From Thalassobaculum_A sp040219215 (GTDB lineage: Bacteria; Pseudomonadota; Alphaproteobacteria; Thalassobaculales; Thalassobaculaceae): a stretch of DNA of 64,000 nt. Shown in pieces: positions 7,569 through 15,165 of this stretch (positions are counted from its first letter, which is position 1; each line of letters starts with the position of its first letter). Made by a program: the position numbers and the translations under genes. The stretch spans positions 1 through 64,000 of the forward strand of contig NZ_JAVJSX010000031.1 in assembly GCF_040219215.1 (NCBI RefSeq). Direction: 5' to 3'. The notes beneath the pieces were generated by a model. It was not told where the DNA came from. It saw only the letters and a list, made by a program, of their open reading frames with translations, and searched no databases.

Positions 7569-8486
7569 CTACTGCCGAAACGCCGGTGTGCGCATCCCGC
7601 GTCGCACCATCCAGATCTGCGCAGCCTCGCCGGCCGTGCCCACCGCATCGCCGCCCAGCTTCTGGGCAAGTTCGTTCAGCACTTTCTGGATCGCGACTTT
7701 CGCTTCGCCGTTCGCTGTGCTGGCGGCGATCATCATCCATTTCAGGCCATCGACGGGATCCTGCGGCACGCCTTCGCCACGAACCTTCAGAATGCCAAGG
7801 CTGTACTGGGACCGGGAGTAGCCGGCGTCCGCCGCCTTCTGGAACAGCGCTGCCGCGCGCTCGACGTCCTTCCGGGTGTGCACGCCCTCAGCCAGAGCAA
7901 CGGCCAGTTCATGAACACCGGCAGGATCTTCGGTCGCCGCTGCCTTCTCGAGCAGCCTGAGGCCCGTCACCGGATCCTTCGCGTGGCCGACGCCAGCGAG
8001 ATAGAGCTGTCCAAGATTGGTTGTCGCGGCGGTCAACCCGGCGTCGCTGGCTCGTTGGAGCAGCGCGATGGCGCCCTTGAAGTCCTGAGCCGTTCCGTCG
8101 CCGCGTATCATGTGCAGCGCCAGAGCGTTCATCGCTTTCAGGTGGCCTTGCCGGGCCGCTTCGCGATACAGCGCAGTCGCGCGTTTCGCGTCGTGCTTCA
8201 CGATCTTGCCTTGGGCATGCAACGCGCCGAGGGCGAAGAGGGCGTCCGGCTGGCGAAGTTCCGCGGCCGCTCCAAGCATCTGGACCGCCCGGCGGCGCTC
8301 CGCCTGTGAGGACTTGGTTGCAAGGAGCTGAATTGCCTGGCGGGTCATCTCCGCCGCCTGCGTCTCGCTTTGATCGGGGCGGGACGAACTGGTGGTTCCA
8401 GCGCTTTGGGCCAATCCGCCGCTAGGCTGCACCGCCAGCGCCAGTGTGATCGCGATCGGCAATGCATTGAGGAGCCGTATCGTCAT
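7569..8486 (-). CDS. Secreted Sel1-repeat protein
   Basis: A 305-residue protein with an N-terminal signal peptide (MTIRLLNALPIAITLALAVQ, cleavage probably after GGLAQ). At least five Sel1-like helical repeats of about 36 residues run from about 75 to 260; typical units are ALFALGALHAQGKIVKHDAK and SQYSLGILKVRGEGVPQDP, each followed by A-A-x-Y/F helix B. Sel1 repeats are scaffolds for protein contacts and are common in envelope assembly. The ATG at 8486 gives a clean signal peptide and has GAGG upstream; longer starts add unrelated residues. It is the fourth gene of the leftward operon and probably periplasmic. The substrate or partner is unknown. Confidence 0.8.
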   Translation of the reverse strand: MTIRLLNALPIAITLALAVQPSGGLAQSAGTTSSSRPDQSETQAAEMTRQAIQLLATKSSQAERRRAVQMLGAAAELRQPDALFALGALHAQGKIVKHDAKRATALYREAARQGHLKAMNALALHMIRGDGTAQDFKGAIALLQRASDAGLTAATTNLGQLYLAGVGHAKDPVTGLRLLEKAAATEDPAGVHELAVALAEGVHTRKDVERAAALFQKAADAGYSRSQYSLGILKVRGEGVPQDPVDGLKWMMIAASTANGEAKVAIQKVLNELAQKLGGDAVGTAGEAAQIWMVRRGMRTPAFRQ

Positions 8487-8520
8487 TGTCGTCTTACCTC
8501 CGACCATCGGACATTCACGG

Positions 8521-8555
8521 GAAAGAAGAAGCGGCGCCCGGCGGACCGGTGCCGC
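8521..8555 (-). terminator. Hairpin plus U-rich tract after the HfaA-like gene
   Basis: On the minus strand GCGGCACC and GGCGCCGC can pair with one mismatch (8555-8548 with 8538-8531), followed by TTCTTCTTTC. The shape resembles an imperfect intrinsic terminator and could reduce readthrough into the Sel1 gene, making the upstream genes more abundant. Confidence 0.35.
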
Positions 8556-8562
8556 CTTCAAG

Positions 8563-8970
8563 TCATTGGCGAACCATCGATTCCAGAGCCTCAACCAGAG
8601 CCCGCGCCTGCGCGGTTTGATTCAGGTTGTTGATGTCGGTCTGGGTCGTCGAGCCGGCCGTCTGGCTGCCGGGGCTCGTCTGGTCGCCGTTTGAGGAGAT
8701 CGTTCCAGTGGAACCGTCGGACAGGTTCTGGGTGATCTCGTTGAGGTTGCCGATCGAGGTGGAGTTCGACGTGTAGGTGGTCACGAACTGCTGGATCAGG
8801 CCTTCGTTACCTTCGTTCTGAAGACGCTGCATCCGCTCCGAGAACTGGAATTGCGCCGCCAGCGACGGGGTCCGATCGGATCTGTAGGGCTGGTGGCCCA
8901 TCTGCTGGGCCTCCGCGACACCATTGCCGGCGACCAGCAGAAGCCCGGCCATAACGATGATGTTTCGCAT
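8563..8970 (-). CDS. Small secreted HfaA/curlin-like protein
   Basis: A 135-residue protein with a clear signal peptide (MRNIIVMAGLLLVAGNGVAE, cleavage near AQ). The mature part starts QQMGHQPYRS, then has a helical segment and an Asn/Ser/Thr/Gln-rich region with repeats such as TSIGNLNEITQN and QTDINNLNQTAQ. Small, Asn/Gln/Thr-rich secreted proteins next to a CsgG-type channel are typical of curlin-like or HfaA-like subunits that form amyloid-like surface material. The name rests on size, composition and context, since no strict curlin repeat is seen. The mature N-terminus resembles that of the secreted protein at 11920-12420. An 11-bp UUCG hairpin lies just upstream. Confidence 0.55.
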   Translation of the reverse strand: MRNIIVMAGLLLVAGNGVAEAQQMGHQPYRSDRTPSLAAQFQFSERMQRLQNEGNEGLIQQFVTTYTSNSTSIGNLNEITQNLSDGSTGTISSNGDQTSPGSQTAGSTTQTDINNLNQTAQARALVEALESMVRQ

Positions 8971-9012
8971 CAGTCTTCTCCTAGTTCAGGCATGCCGGTT
9001 GCGAGGGAGATA

Positions 9013-9038
9013 GCGGGGAAAGCCGAAGCTTTCCCCGC
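9013..9038 (-). promoter_or_regulatory. UUCG-tetraloop hairpin between HfaD-like and HfaA-like genes
   Basis: In the minus-strand transcript GCGGGGAAAGC (9038-9028) and GCTTTCCCCGC (9023-9013) pair perfectly around TTCG, giving a C(UUCG)G-capped stem of 11 bp. There is no U-tract after it, so it is more likely an mRNA stabiliser, processing site or attenuator setting the ratio of the two secreted proteins than a terminator. Confidence 0.6.
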
Positions 9039-9055
9039 GCTCCAGCAATCGATCG

Positions 9056-9988
9056 TCAGTTGCCTCCGACGCCCGGGACGTTGACCGTGATCGACTTGTT
9101 GTTGCCAACCGCTGTTGCCACGGAGCTCACGATCGGACGATCCAGGGCGCCAAGGTTGGTGTAGTTGTTGAGCGTGACCCGACGGACGTCGGATACCGCA
9201 CGCACATCGGCGAACGACCACTGCTGGGCGTCCATGATGAGCACTGCGTCGTCCGGGGTCGCCGCGTTCAGCTCGACCGTCAGGTTGTTCGCGACCGCAG
9301 TCGCCGAGCTGTCGACGGTGGCGTTCAGGATGTTCGAGACATCCGACAGCGCCGAGATGTTGGCCTTCTGCAGCCCACCGAGGCCGAGGAAGCTGTCGCC
9401 GCCGATCGGTCCGTCCGCGAAGCCGACCGCAACCTGGGCTTCGTGGATCTGGGTCGAAACGCCAGACGTGATGCTGGTGTTGTTGGCAACCGCGGTCGCC
9501 GCGGACACCACCGATGGCAGCTCGGTGAGCGCGTCATACGACCCGCTCGGCGGAACCACCACCGTGCCGAGATCCACGACACCGCTGACGATATTGCCGT
9601 TCTCGTCGATCGAGCCTGCGACGACCTCCACCTCGCCACCGTTGTCGGCGGTGAACAGGTTGGTGTTGCCGTCATAGATGAACGAGAAGGTCGCCTGGCC
9701 CAGATCAACTTCCCCGCCATCGGCGTTCGGCTGGTTGTTCTGGATGTTGGTCACCCGGGAGACCGCCCGGATGTCGCCGATCGAGATCTGAAGGTCCTCG
9801 ACCATCACGATTCCCGAAGGATCGACGTTCACATCGATGTCCGCGTCGAAGTCGACGTCGGTGTGGACCCTGGCATCCCAGCGCCACTGAACCCTTTCGA
9901 AGGCATCGGCCTGCATCGGCAGGATCGCGAGGCCAAACGCCAGGGCCGATACGCCGGCCAACAGTCCGGCTTTGTAACTGCGCTCCAT
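9056..9988 (-). CDS. Secreted repeat protein, HfaD-like surface adhesin
   Basis: A 310-residue exported protein. Residues 1-29 form a signal peptide (LAILPMQADA), followed by an Asp-rich stretch (DVDFDADIDVNVD). Two short motifs recur: DIRAVSRVTNI (72-82), NISALSDVSNI (210-220) and DVRAVSDVRRV (261-271); and SAATAVANN (162-170), SSATAVANN (227-235) and SVATAVGNN (289-297). Alternating short hydrophobic/Asn repeats suggest a beta-solenoid or amyloid-like surface protein. In Caulobacter, HfaD is secreted through the CsgG-like HfaB, and the adjacent csgG gene here supports that comparison. The ATG at 9988 has GGAG seven bases upstream; an ATG at 9994 overlaps the csgG stop. The HfaD assignment is by architecture, not alignment. 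Confidence 0.6.
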   Translation of the reverse strand: MERSYKAGLLAGVSALAFGLAILPMQADAFERVQWRWDARVHTDVDFDADIDVNVDPSGIVMVEDLQISIGDIRAVSRVTNIQNNQPNADGGEVDLGQATFSFIYDGNTNLFTADNGGEVEVVAGSIDENGNIVSGVVDLGTVVVPPSGSYDALTELPSVVSAATAVANNTSITSGVSTQIHEAQVAVGFADGPIGGDSFLGLGGLQKANISALSDVSNILNATVDSSATAVANNLTVELNAATPDDAVLIMDAQQWSFADVRAVSDVRRVTLNNYTNLGALDRPIVSSVATAVGNNKSITVNVPGVGGN

Positions 9989-9990
9989 GA

Positions 9991-10821
9991 TCATTCTCCC
10001 TTGGTGCGCCCGAGGTGTGCTTGTTGAAATTCGACCTGCTCGACGCCACACCCTTCAACGGCGGGCAAGCCTAGAAAGTCCGTCATGATTTCGTAGACAG
10101 CCATTTCCACGACGGACCTGACGCCGAGCTGAAGCGGTTCGTTCTGAATGCGTCCCGCGTCAAACTCGACGAGCCGACTGCCGAAGAAACGAAAGACGTT
10201 TGCTTCGACCTCGTACCCAAAGATTTGCTTTTGCAGAGAACTGACGTGCGCGACCGAAAAGGTCTGCGAGTTGACCACGCGGACATCGAGACCGACGTTG
10301 ATGATGACGGTTCGTCCGCTGGCTCCAATGCCGGATACGTAGAGTCCGGCACCTTCGCTGAGAATGTTGTAGTTGAGCTCGGTCAGCGCACCCATGACCA
10401 CGAAGTTGCTGGCCCGGACTGGTGCGCGATTCTCCAACGACAGAGTCGTCAGCTTCTGCTGCACCATACGAGCCTCGGCCAGGGGAATGCGTAGATCATA
10501 TCGCTCGACCAGATGGGCGCGCTGGGTCTTGGCGAACGCGCTGATCATCATTTCCGTCACGCCCTGGCTCAGGACCGTGCTGTTGGTCGTCCGGTCGATC
10601 TGTCCGGTCTTATCCGTCACGTCTCCGACGGCGAACACCGGCAGATTGGTGGCTGGAGTTTTGGAGAGACTGACCAGGCACTTGGAGTACGGCGTGTTGT
10701 TGCTTGTTACTGGAAAGCCAATGACCGGCTGTACGCCTTTATCGGGATATACTTGCTGGGCTGCGCAGGCCGACAACGTAGTCGCCAGAAACATAGCCAC
10801 CAGGGGTTTCTTTGCCGACAT
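9991..10821 (-). CDS. CsgG/HfaB-family outer-membrane secretion lipoprotein
   Basis: A 276-residue lipoprotein with lipobox LSAC (MSAKKPLVAMFLATTLSACA). The core carries CsgG hallmarks: LPVFAVGDVTDKTGQ near 60-75, then TNSTVLSQGVTEMMISA, HLVERYD, NFVVMGALTELNYN and VGLDVRVVNSQT. CsgG proteins form a multimeric outer-membrane pore that exports unfolded fibre subunits; the Caulobacter homologue HfaB secretes holdfast-anchor proteins. It is the first gene of a six-gene leftward operon, and its stop overlaps a possible start of the next gene (ATGA), indicating coupling. GAGG lies seven bases before the start. Confidence 0.85.
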   Translation of the reverse strand: MSAKKPLVAMFLATTLSACAAQQVYPDKGVQPVIGFPVTSNNTPYSKCLVSLSKTPATNLPVFAVGDVTDKTGQIDRTTNSTVLSQGVTEMMISAFAKTQRAHLVERYDLRIPLAEARMVQQKLTTLSLENRAPVRASNFVVMGALTELNYNILSEGAGLYVSGIGASGRTVIINVGLDVRVVNSQTFSVAHVSSLQKQIFGYEVEANVFRFFGSRLVEFDAGRIQNEPLQLGVRSVVEMAVYEIMTDFLGLPAVEGCGVEQVEFQQAHLGRTKGE

Positions 10822-11141
10822 TTCATGCCTCGCATGTTTGATTTGAACATCGAAGCGCCCGGTTCCGAAAACCCAGTCGCCTTCAACTTGATTGGTAAAG
10901 ATTATCGGTTTTTATTAAGTTATAAAGAACGCAGAGTGGGTATTTCGCGAGAAAAATAAGTACTCAAAAGTATATGATTGGATGAATTTGGATAAATATA
11001 GTGGAAAACACTCCGTAAGGAGTATTGTTTGATCCAAAAGTATAACGTTCCGTATTTGGTATTTGTAAGTTGCGTGAGGCGAACCAGTTTAGTGAGTTCA
11101 GGTTGTTGTTGGTTGGTGGTTATGCGCTGCCGGGATGGAAC
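10822..11141. promoter_or_regulatory. AT-rich divergent regulatory region (csgG-like / LuxR-type gene)
   Basis: This is 320 bases without a gene between divergent transcription units. From about 10880 to 11060 the DNA is strikingly AT-rich compared with the GC-rich surroundings. It contains the hairpin-capable ACTCC-GTAA-GGAGT at 11010-11023. No EcfG-type promoter is found. Such islands are typical of multi-factor promoters and of binding by xenogeneic silencers. Confidence 0.5.
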
Positions 11142-11858
11142 ATGGACACAAGCATGATGGAGAGTGAGGGACGTCCCGGTTCCGCAGGCTGGCCGACCCG
11201 GGTGCTGATCGCCGTGCGGGATCCGGACCTGGTCGGGGACATTCGCACCGCGCTCACTGCCGCCCCATATCGGTTTCACCTTCTCGGGGTCGTGGACCCC
11301 AAGATCGACCCGGCGCTCGTCGCGTGGTGCGCCCGTGGCGATGCGGTGTTGATCGGGAGCGAGGAATGGGGCGCCCTGGGGAGACGCCATCCGAACGAGT
11401 TTGCGGCGCTGAACGAACGGCATACGGTCGTCGTGATCTGCACCGACGAGCAGTTCGCCGATGTGCTGTTGATCAAACGCGGAACTCCGTCCGGTCTTGT
11501 GGTGCAGGACCGTCGCCACGCTTTGTCGGCCGAAATGATCGAGGTCGCGCTGCACGGCAACCTGGTGATCAGCGAAGCCCAGTTCGATCGGGTCCGCCGC
11601 AACGCTCATCGTCTTTCGATCGTGGGCCAGCTGGGACAGCGCGACAGGGCGGTCCTCAACTGGTTGGCGACCGGACTGTCGAACGAGGCCATCGCTGATG
11701 CGCTGAAGGTTTCGATCAGCGAGGTGAAAGTCTCCATCGCCTCGCTGATGCGACGGTTGAAGCTGAAAAAGCGTGTGGCGCTCGCAGTTTTCGCGGTCTC
11801 GGCCGGACTGTCGCCCAGCGGCGGTCGGGGCAGGTCGGCGGTCAACGCCCAGGACTAG
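11142..11858 (+). CDS. LuxR/CsgD-type regulator with degenerate receiver (1)
   Basis: A 238-residue regulator. A receiver-like N-terminal half (20-140) starts TRVLIAVRDPDL, where the acidic pair is gone, and has DAVLIGSEEW where the phosphoacceptor should be, so Gly72/Ser73 replace Asp. The C-terminal LuxR helix-turn-helix (about 165-225) reads LGQRDRAVLNWLATGLSNEA then IADALKVSISEVKVSIASLM and RRLKLKKR. The domain order is that of NarL/CsgD, but it must work without phosphorylation. The ATG at 11142 has GGGA six bases upstream; ATGs at 11154 and 11157 are alternatives. It is divergent from the CsgG-like operon and a candidate regulator of it, as CsgD is for curli. Confidence 0.75.
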   Translation: MDTSMMESEGRPGSAGWPTRVLIAVRDPDLVGDIRTALTAAPYRFHLLGVVDPKIDPALVAWCARGDAVLIGSEEWGALGRRHPNEFAALNERHTVVVICTDEQFADVLLIKRGTPSGLVVQDRRHALSAEMIEVALHGNLVISEAQFDRVRRNAHRLSIVGQLGQRDRAVLNWLATGLSNEAIADALKVSISEVKVSIASLMRRLKLKKRVALAVFAVSAGLSPSGGRGRSAVNAQD

Positions 11859-11919
11859 CCGCCTGGCATCGCGATCCGGGGCGCGTCATCCCGCCGAACG
11901 CCGCGCCGCCGGCAGATCA

Positions 11920-12420
11920 TCAATGCGGCAATTGCCCAATCCACGAATCGATCGCCGAGTAGGATATGCCGTCGCCGGCCGTGCCTGACCAGTTGGCCGC
12001 AACCGGTTGCGCATCGAGCATGGTGATCCATTCCCCGGGAAGTGCGGTGCCGCGCGAATAACCGATCCCGACCGACCCGGTGTACGATGCCAGCCGCCAA
12101 CCGAGGCCGCTCAGTCCCAGGCCGCCCTGTCGACCGGCACCCGGCAAGAACGCGTCACTCGGGACCGAGACGAACGCGGGGGCACGTCCGCCAAAACGCG
12201 AGATCTCAAGTAACGCGCCACTCGCCGACCGAGCCAGGTTGTCGGGCCGCTGTCCGCGCAGTTTCTGGTTGAGCAGTGCTTGTCGGTAGGCCGTGCTCAT
12301 GCCGAATCCGGCCCTTGCGGCAAAAGGCTGGTAAGGTTGGTTGTTCAACTGAGCGTGAGAGGGGCTCAATCCCCCTACCATTACTAACAAGAACGCAGCG
12401 AAAAAGACTGAGCGTTTCAT
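11920..12420 (-). CDS. Secreted protein of unknown function
   Basis: A 166-residue protein with signal peptide MKRSVFFAAFLLVMVGGLSP and likely cleavage after SHAQ. The mature start, LNNQPYQPFAARAGFGMS, resembles the QMGHQPY start of the HfaA-like protein at 8563-8970. The C-terminal half is rich in Gly, Ser and aromatic residues (RQGGLGLSGLGWRLASYTGS, then VGIGYSRGTALPGEWITM), which is compatible with beta structure. AAGG lies before the start at 12420. It sits between two LuxR-type regulators, so it may be an accessory subunit of the same surface structure. No family is recognised. Confidence 0.6.
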   Translation of the reverse strand: MKRSVFFAAFLLVMVGGLSPSHAQLNNQPYQPFAARAGFGMSTAYRQALLNQKLRGQRPDNLARSASGALLEISRFGGRAPAFVSVPSDAFLPGAGRQGGLGLSGLGWRLASYTGSVGIGYSRGTALPGEWITMLDAQPVAANWSGTAGDGISYSAIDSWIGQLPH

Positions 12421-12615
12421 GTCGCACCTTCGTGTCAATTATCGGTACCGCCGATACCGTGCGGCTACTCTACCGTTAGATGGGGATGCCAACGGGCCAA
12501 TCTCCAGGGCAAAGTGACCGGGTCACTCTCCTTCGCTCGACTGTTCCGAACGCTCAGGGACATTCATTGATAAAAAGAGGGAGCCTTCTCCCGGAGACCG
12601 GTTGCGGCGCCCGCT

Positions 12616-13311
12616 CTACTCGGCCCCAAGGTCAGCAACGTCCCTGGTGTGTCCGTTCTCGACGGCCCAGATCGCCGCCTGGGTCCGGTTCTTGAGTCCG
12701 AGCTTCTTCAGCAGCGCCTTGATATGAGCCTTGACGGTGCCCTCGGTGATCTGGAGCTGATTGGCGATGAGCTTGTTGGAACCGCCATTCACCAAGCAGG
12801 CGACGATCTGCAGTTCGCGTTCCGTAAGCGGCGATCTCTGGGCGCGGGGGCTGAAACCGTCCAACGACCGCTGGAAGTGCATCGGATCCCGCACGCCGCG
12901 TGCCGAAGTCAGCACCGTTGCCAGATCCGTCGGGAACACCTTCTCGCCAAGCAGGACCAGTGTCAGCGATTGTAGCAACGCGTTGGCTGAGAGATCCTTG
13001 AGCAGATAACCGTCCGCGCCGGCTGTCAGCGCTGCGATCAACCGTGGCAGTTCGACGGTGTTCCCCAGGAAGATGGTCTTTGCCGCGGGTGCCAACTGCG
13101 AGATGTGACACAGCAGTTCGTCCAATTCACCGGCGCGGGACGAATCCTCGACCAGGACGATGTCCACGGCCTTGTGATCGACCATGCCGTCAAGCTGCTT
13201 ATGCGACGCTGCATCCGCGACGATGTTGAACGCGCTGCCATTCAGAATATGCCGCATCCCCTCTCGAAAGAGCCGGCTGGTATCGATAATGACAATATTC
13301 TTCTCGTCCAC
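12616..13311 (-). CDS. LuxR/NarL-type regulator with Glu at the phosphosite (2)
   Basis: A 231-residue NarL-like protein. The receiver (5-125) begins NIVIIDTSRLFREGM, keeping one acidic residue, and has DIVLVEDSS: the residue aligned with the phosphoacceptor Asp is Glu55, which can mimic phosphorylation. DGYLLKDLSA keeps the conserved Lys. The LuxR domain (about 165-225) is canonical: SPLTERELQIVACLVNGGSN then KLIANQLQITEGTVKAHIKA. The GTG at 13311 has GGGAGGGAAGA directly upstream and is preferred to a TTG at 13335. It may be a constitutively active regulator of the nearby secreted-protein genes. Confidence 0.8.
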   Translation of the reverse strand: MDEKNIVIIDTSRLFREGMRHILNGSAFNIVADAASHKQLDGMVDHKAVDIVLVEDSSRAGELDELLCHISQLAPAAKTIFLGNTVELPRLIAALTAGADGYLLKDLSANALLQSLTLVLLGEKVFPTDLATVLTSARGVRDPMHFQRSLDGFSPRAQRSPLTERELQIVACLVNGGSNKLIANQLQITEGTVKAHIKALLKKLGLKNRTQAAIWAVENGHTRDVADLGAE

Positions 13312-13832
13312 TCTTCCCTCCCGCGAGCGTTGCAAGCAGGCTTCACCTCTTCACATTGCGATACTACAATGAGGGTGCGTAGACCTGGTCGCTTTTTTTA
13401 ATCTATGCCGAAGTTCCTCTTTACCTACAAAAACATCAAACTGACGTTGAGATAATTAGTGTATCTATTTTTTCTTAATATCGTACCGCAATTATTGGGG
13501 TATATCGTATTCTCCATATTGGACATTTTTTGAGTATTAGAGTCTAAAGAGATATTTTGTCATACCTATTTGGATATCCTGATCGCTACTCGGGAGCCTC
13601 GGCCCGACGGCCGAGTGTTGGCGCGCGACTGTGAATAAACAGAACTGGGTGGCTGCCGGTATGTGTCGATAGTGCCGCACGGGTGATCGCGGTTCCGGCG
13701 CGGCGGGACTGTTTGGTGCGGAAGCAGGGGAGGGCCGTGCGGTGGCATCGGTCTGGACGGTCAAGGATTGCCATTCATCGCACCGTCAAATCCGAACGCC
13801 CGTCAGTCCGATGTTGACCATGGTGCGCCGGG
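13312..13832. other. Gene-free intergenic region with an AT-rich island
   Basis: About 520 bases between two leftward LuxR-type genes. From about 13395 to 13575 it is AT-rich with T- and A-tracts and holds the likely promoter of the gene starting at 13311. From 13575 to 13832 it returns to high GC; frames there lack ribosome sites and family features. No terminator or repeat was recognised. Confidence 0.5.
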
Positions 13833-14588
13833 TCACAGCGACCGGTACTCCATCGAGTCGGGAACGCCACAGGGTTTCCTCAGGGGAAGCCTTGCCATGG
13901 TGCTGGCGTGTGCCCGTTCCCGCCATAGGCCTAGTCCGGATGGAGACGGGGCCGTCGCCCGGGTCCTTGCCCAGACGGCGGCCTGGGTACGGTTGCTGAG
14001 GTTGAGCCGCCGGAGCAGCGTTTTGACCAGTACCTTGACCGTTGGGAGCGAGCGGCGCAGGTGTGCCGCGATTTCCTTGTTGGACAGGCCGCCGGCCAGC
14101 AATCCAATCAACTCGCGGTCCTGGACCGACAGCCGTGTCGCGCTGTCCGGAAGATGGATTGCGGCGCGGTTGGGGTCACCCAGGCCCGATAGCAGTCCCA
14201 GCAGGTTGCTGGGGAACACTCCGCCGCCGGCCATGACCACGTTCAGGGACTGTACGAAAGCGGCGGCGGAGACATTGTTGAGGAGGTATCCGTCGACGCC
14301 TTGCAAGAGGGCGCGAATGAATCGGTCTTTCTCCAACCGATCGGCTATGACAATGGCCTTTCGAGGCCGCCACGCCGACTTCGCCGCACCGATCTCCGCA
14401 TCAGACCACTCCGAGCCGCAACAACTGATCAGCAGAACGAGGTCGATTTGCCCCACGTCGTCCGGCGGGGAGATCACATTCTCGGTGACAACAACCGAGT
14501 GGTACGCCGTTCCGCTCAGAACACTTCGAAGGCCCTCCTGGAACAGGCGTCCATGCCCCAAGATGGCAGTACGGTAGATCTCCTGCAT
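13833..14588 (-). CDS. LuxR/NarL-type regulator with dead receiver (3)
   Basis: A 251-residue NarL-like protein. The receiver (1-120) starts IYRTAILGHGRLFQEGLRS, where both acidic residues of the phosphorylation pocket are missing, and has IDLVLLISCCG, with Ile54 in place of Asp. GVDGYLLNNVSA shows the Lys replaced by Asn. The LuxR domain (about 155-215) is intact: SVQDRELIGLLAGGLSNKEI then AAHLRRSLPTVKVLVKTLLR. A 35-residue basic tail follows. Start at ATG 14588; an in-frame GTG at 14615 is an alternative and neither has a strong ribosome site. It closely parallels the regulator at 12616-13311, suggesting duplication and divergence. Confidence 0.75.
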   Translation of the reverse strand: MQEIYRTAILGHGRLFQEGLRSVLSGTAYHSVVVTENVISPPDDVGQIDLVLLISCCGSEWSDAEIGAAKSAWRPRKAIVIADRLEKDRFIRALLQGVDGYLLNNVSAAAFVQSLNVVMAGGGVFPSNLLGLLSGLGDPNRAAIHLPDSATRLSVQDRELIGLLAGGLSNKEIAAHLRRSLPTVKVLVKTLLRRLNLSNRTQAAVWARTRATAPSPSGLGLWRERAHASTMARLPLRKPCGVPDSMEYRSL

Positions 14589-15165
14589 CGCAATACCGTC
14601 GATTCCCGTGAACACAGAATATGTCCCGTTGCGACAAGAGGTTGAGCGACTGATTTGTTCCGCCAGTTCATTTCAAAAATGAAACAATTATGAATTGTCG
14701 AATATTATTATATATTCACCCTTTGATGATGTTTTTGGATCTCAGCCCGGTGTGGTTACTGCCATCGCTGCAAACTGCAGAAGGTGTGCGAGAGCACCCG
14801 TGGCTTCGGCACCGGACTTGGAGCGACGGCCTGCTACCGGTTCCGTGGGCTCGTGTCCAGGGGGTGCTGGTCATGCGGTGCGGACATAGCCGAGTGCGGC
14901 GACCCGCTTCTGATCCGGCGGATCGGCCGAGAACCGGAGGACGAGTCCCAACAAGGCCACCGATCACCGTGTCGTCGGCTCGACGGTCGCGTCGACCGGC
15001 ATGAAAGCCCGGCCGTGAGGCACACAGCGTCTCTCACACCATACCGTCGGCCAGAACGATCGGTGCTTCGCGATGAATGCCGATGTCAAACCGCTTCCGT
15101 CCTGGTGAAGGCTATCCTTGTCGACGGTCTCAGAGGATGTTCCGTCACATGCCGGGACTAAGCGA
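14589..15165. other. Gene-free intergenic region with an AT-rich palindromic patch
   Basis: About 577 bases. The segment 14655-14750 is AT-rich and includes the palindrome GAATAT-TATTAT-ATATTC (14700-14717) and a TTTC-AAAAAT-GAAA hairpin just before it, likely the promoter/operator region of the upstream-most LuxR gene. From 14760 to 15165 it is GC-rich; frames there look non-coding (poor composition, no ribosome sites). Confidence 0.45.

Noticed and set aside
14784..15161. A 125-codon frame in the intergenic region before the second EcfG gene
   Set aside because: Cys/Arg-rich non-coding composition, no ribosome site, no similarity to known families.
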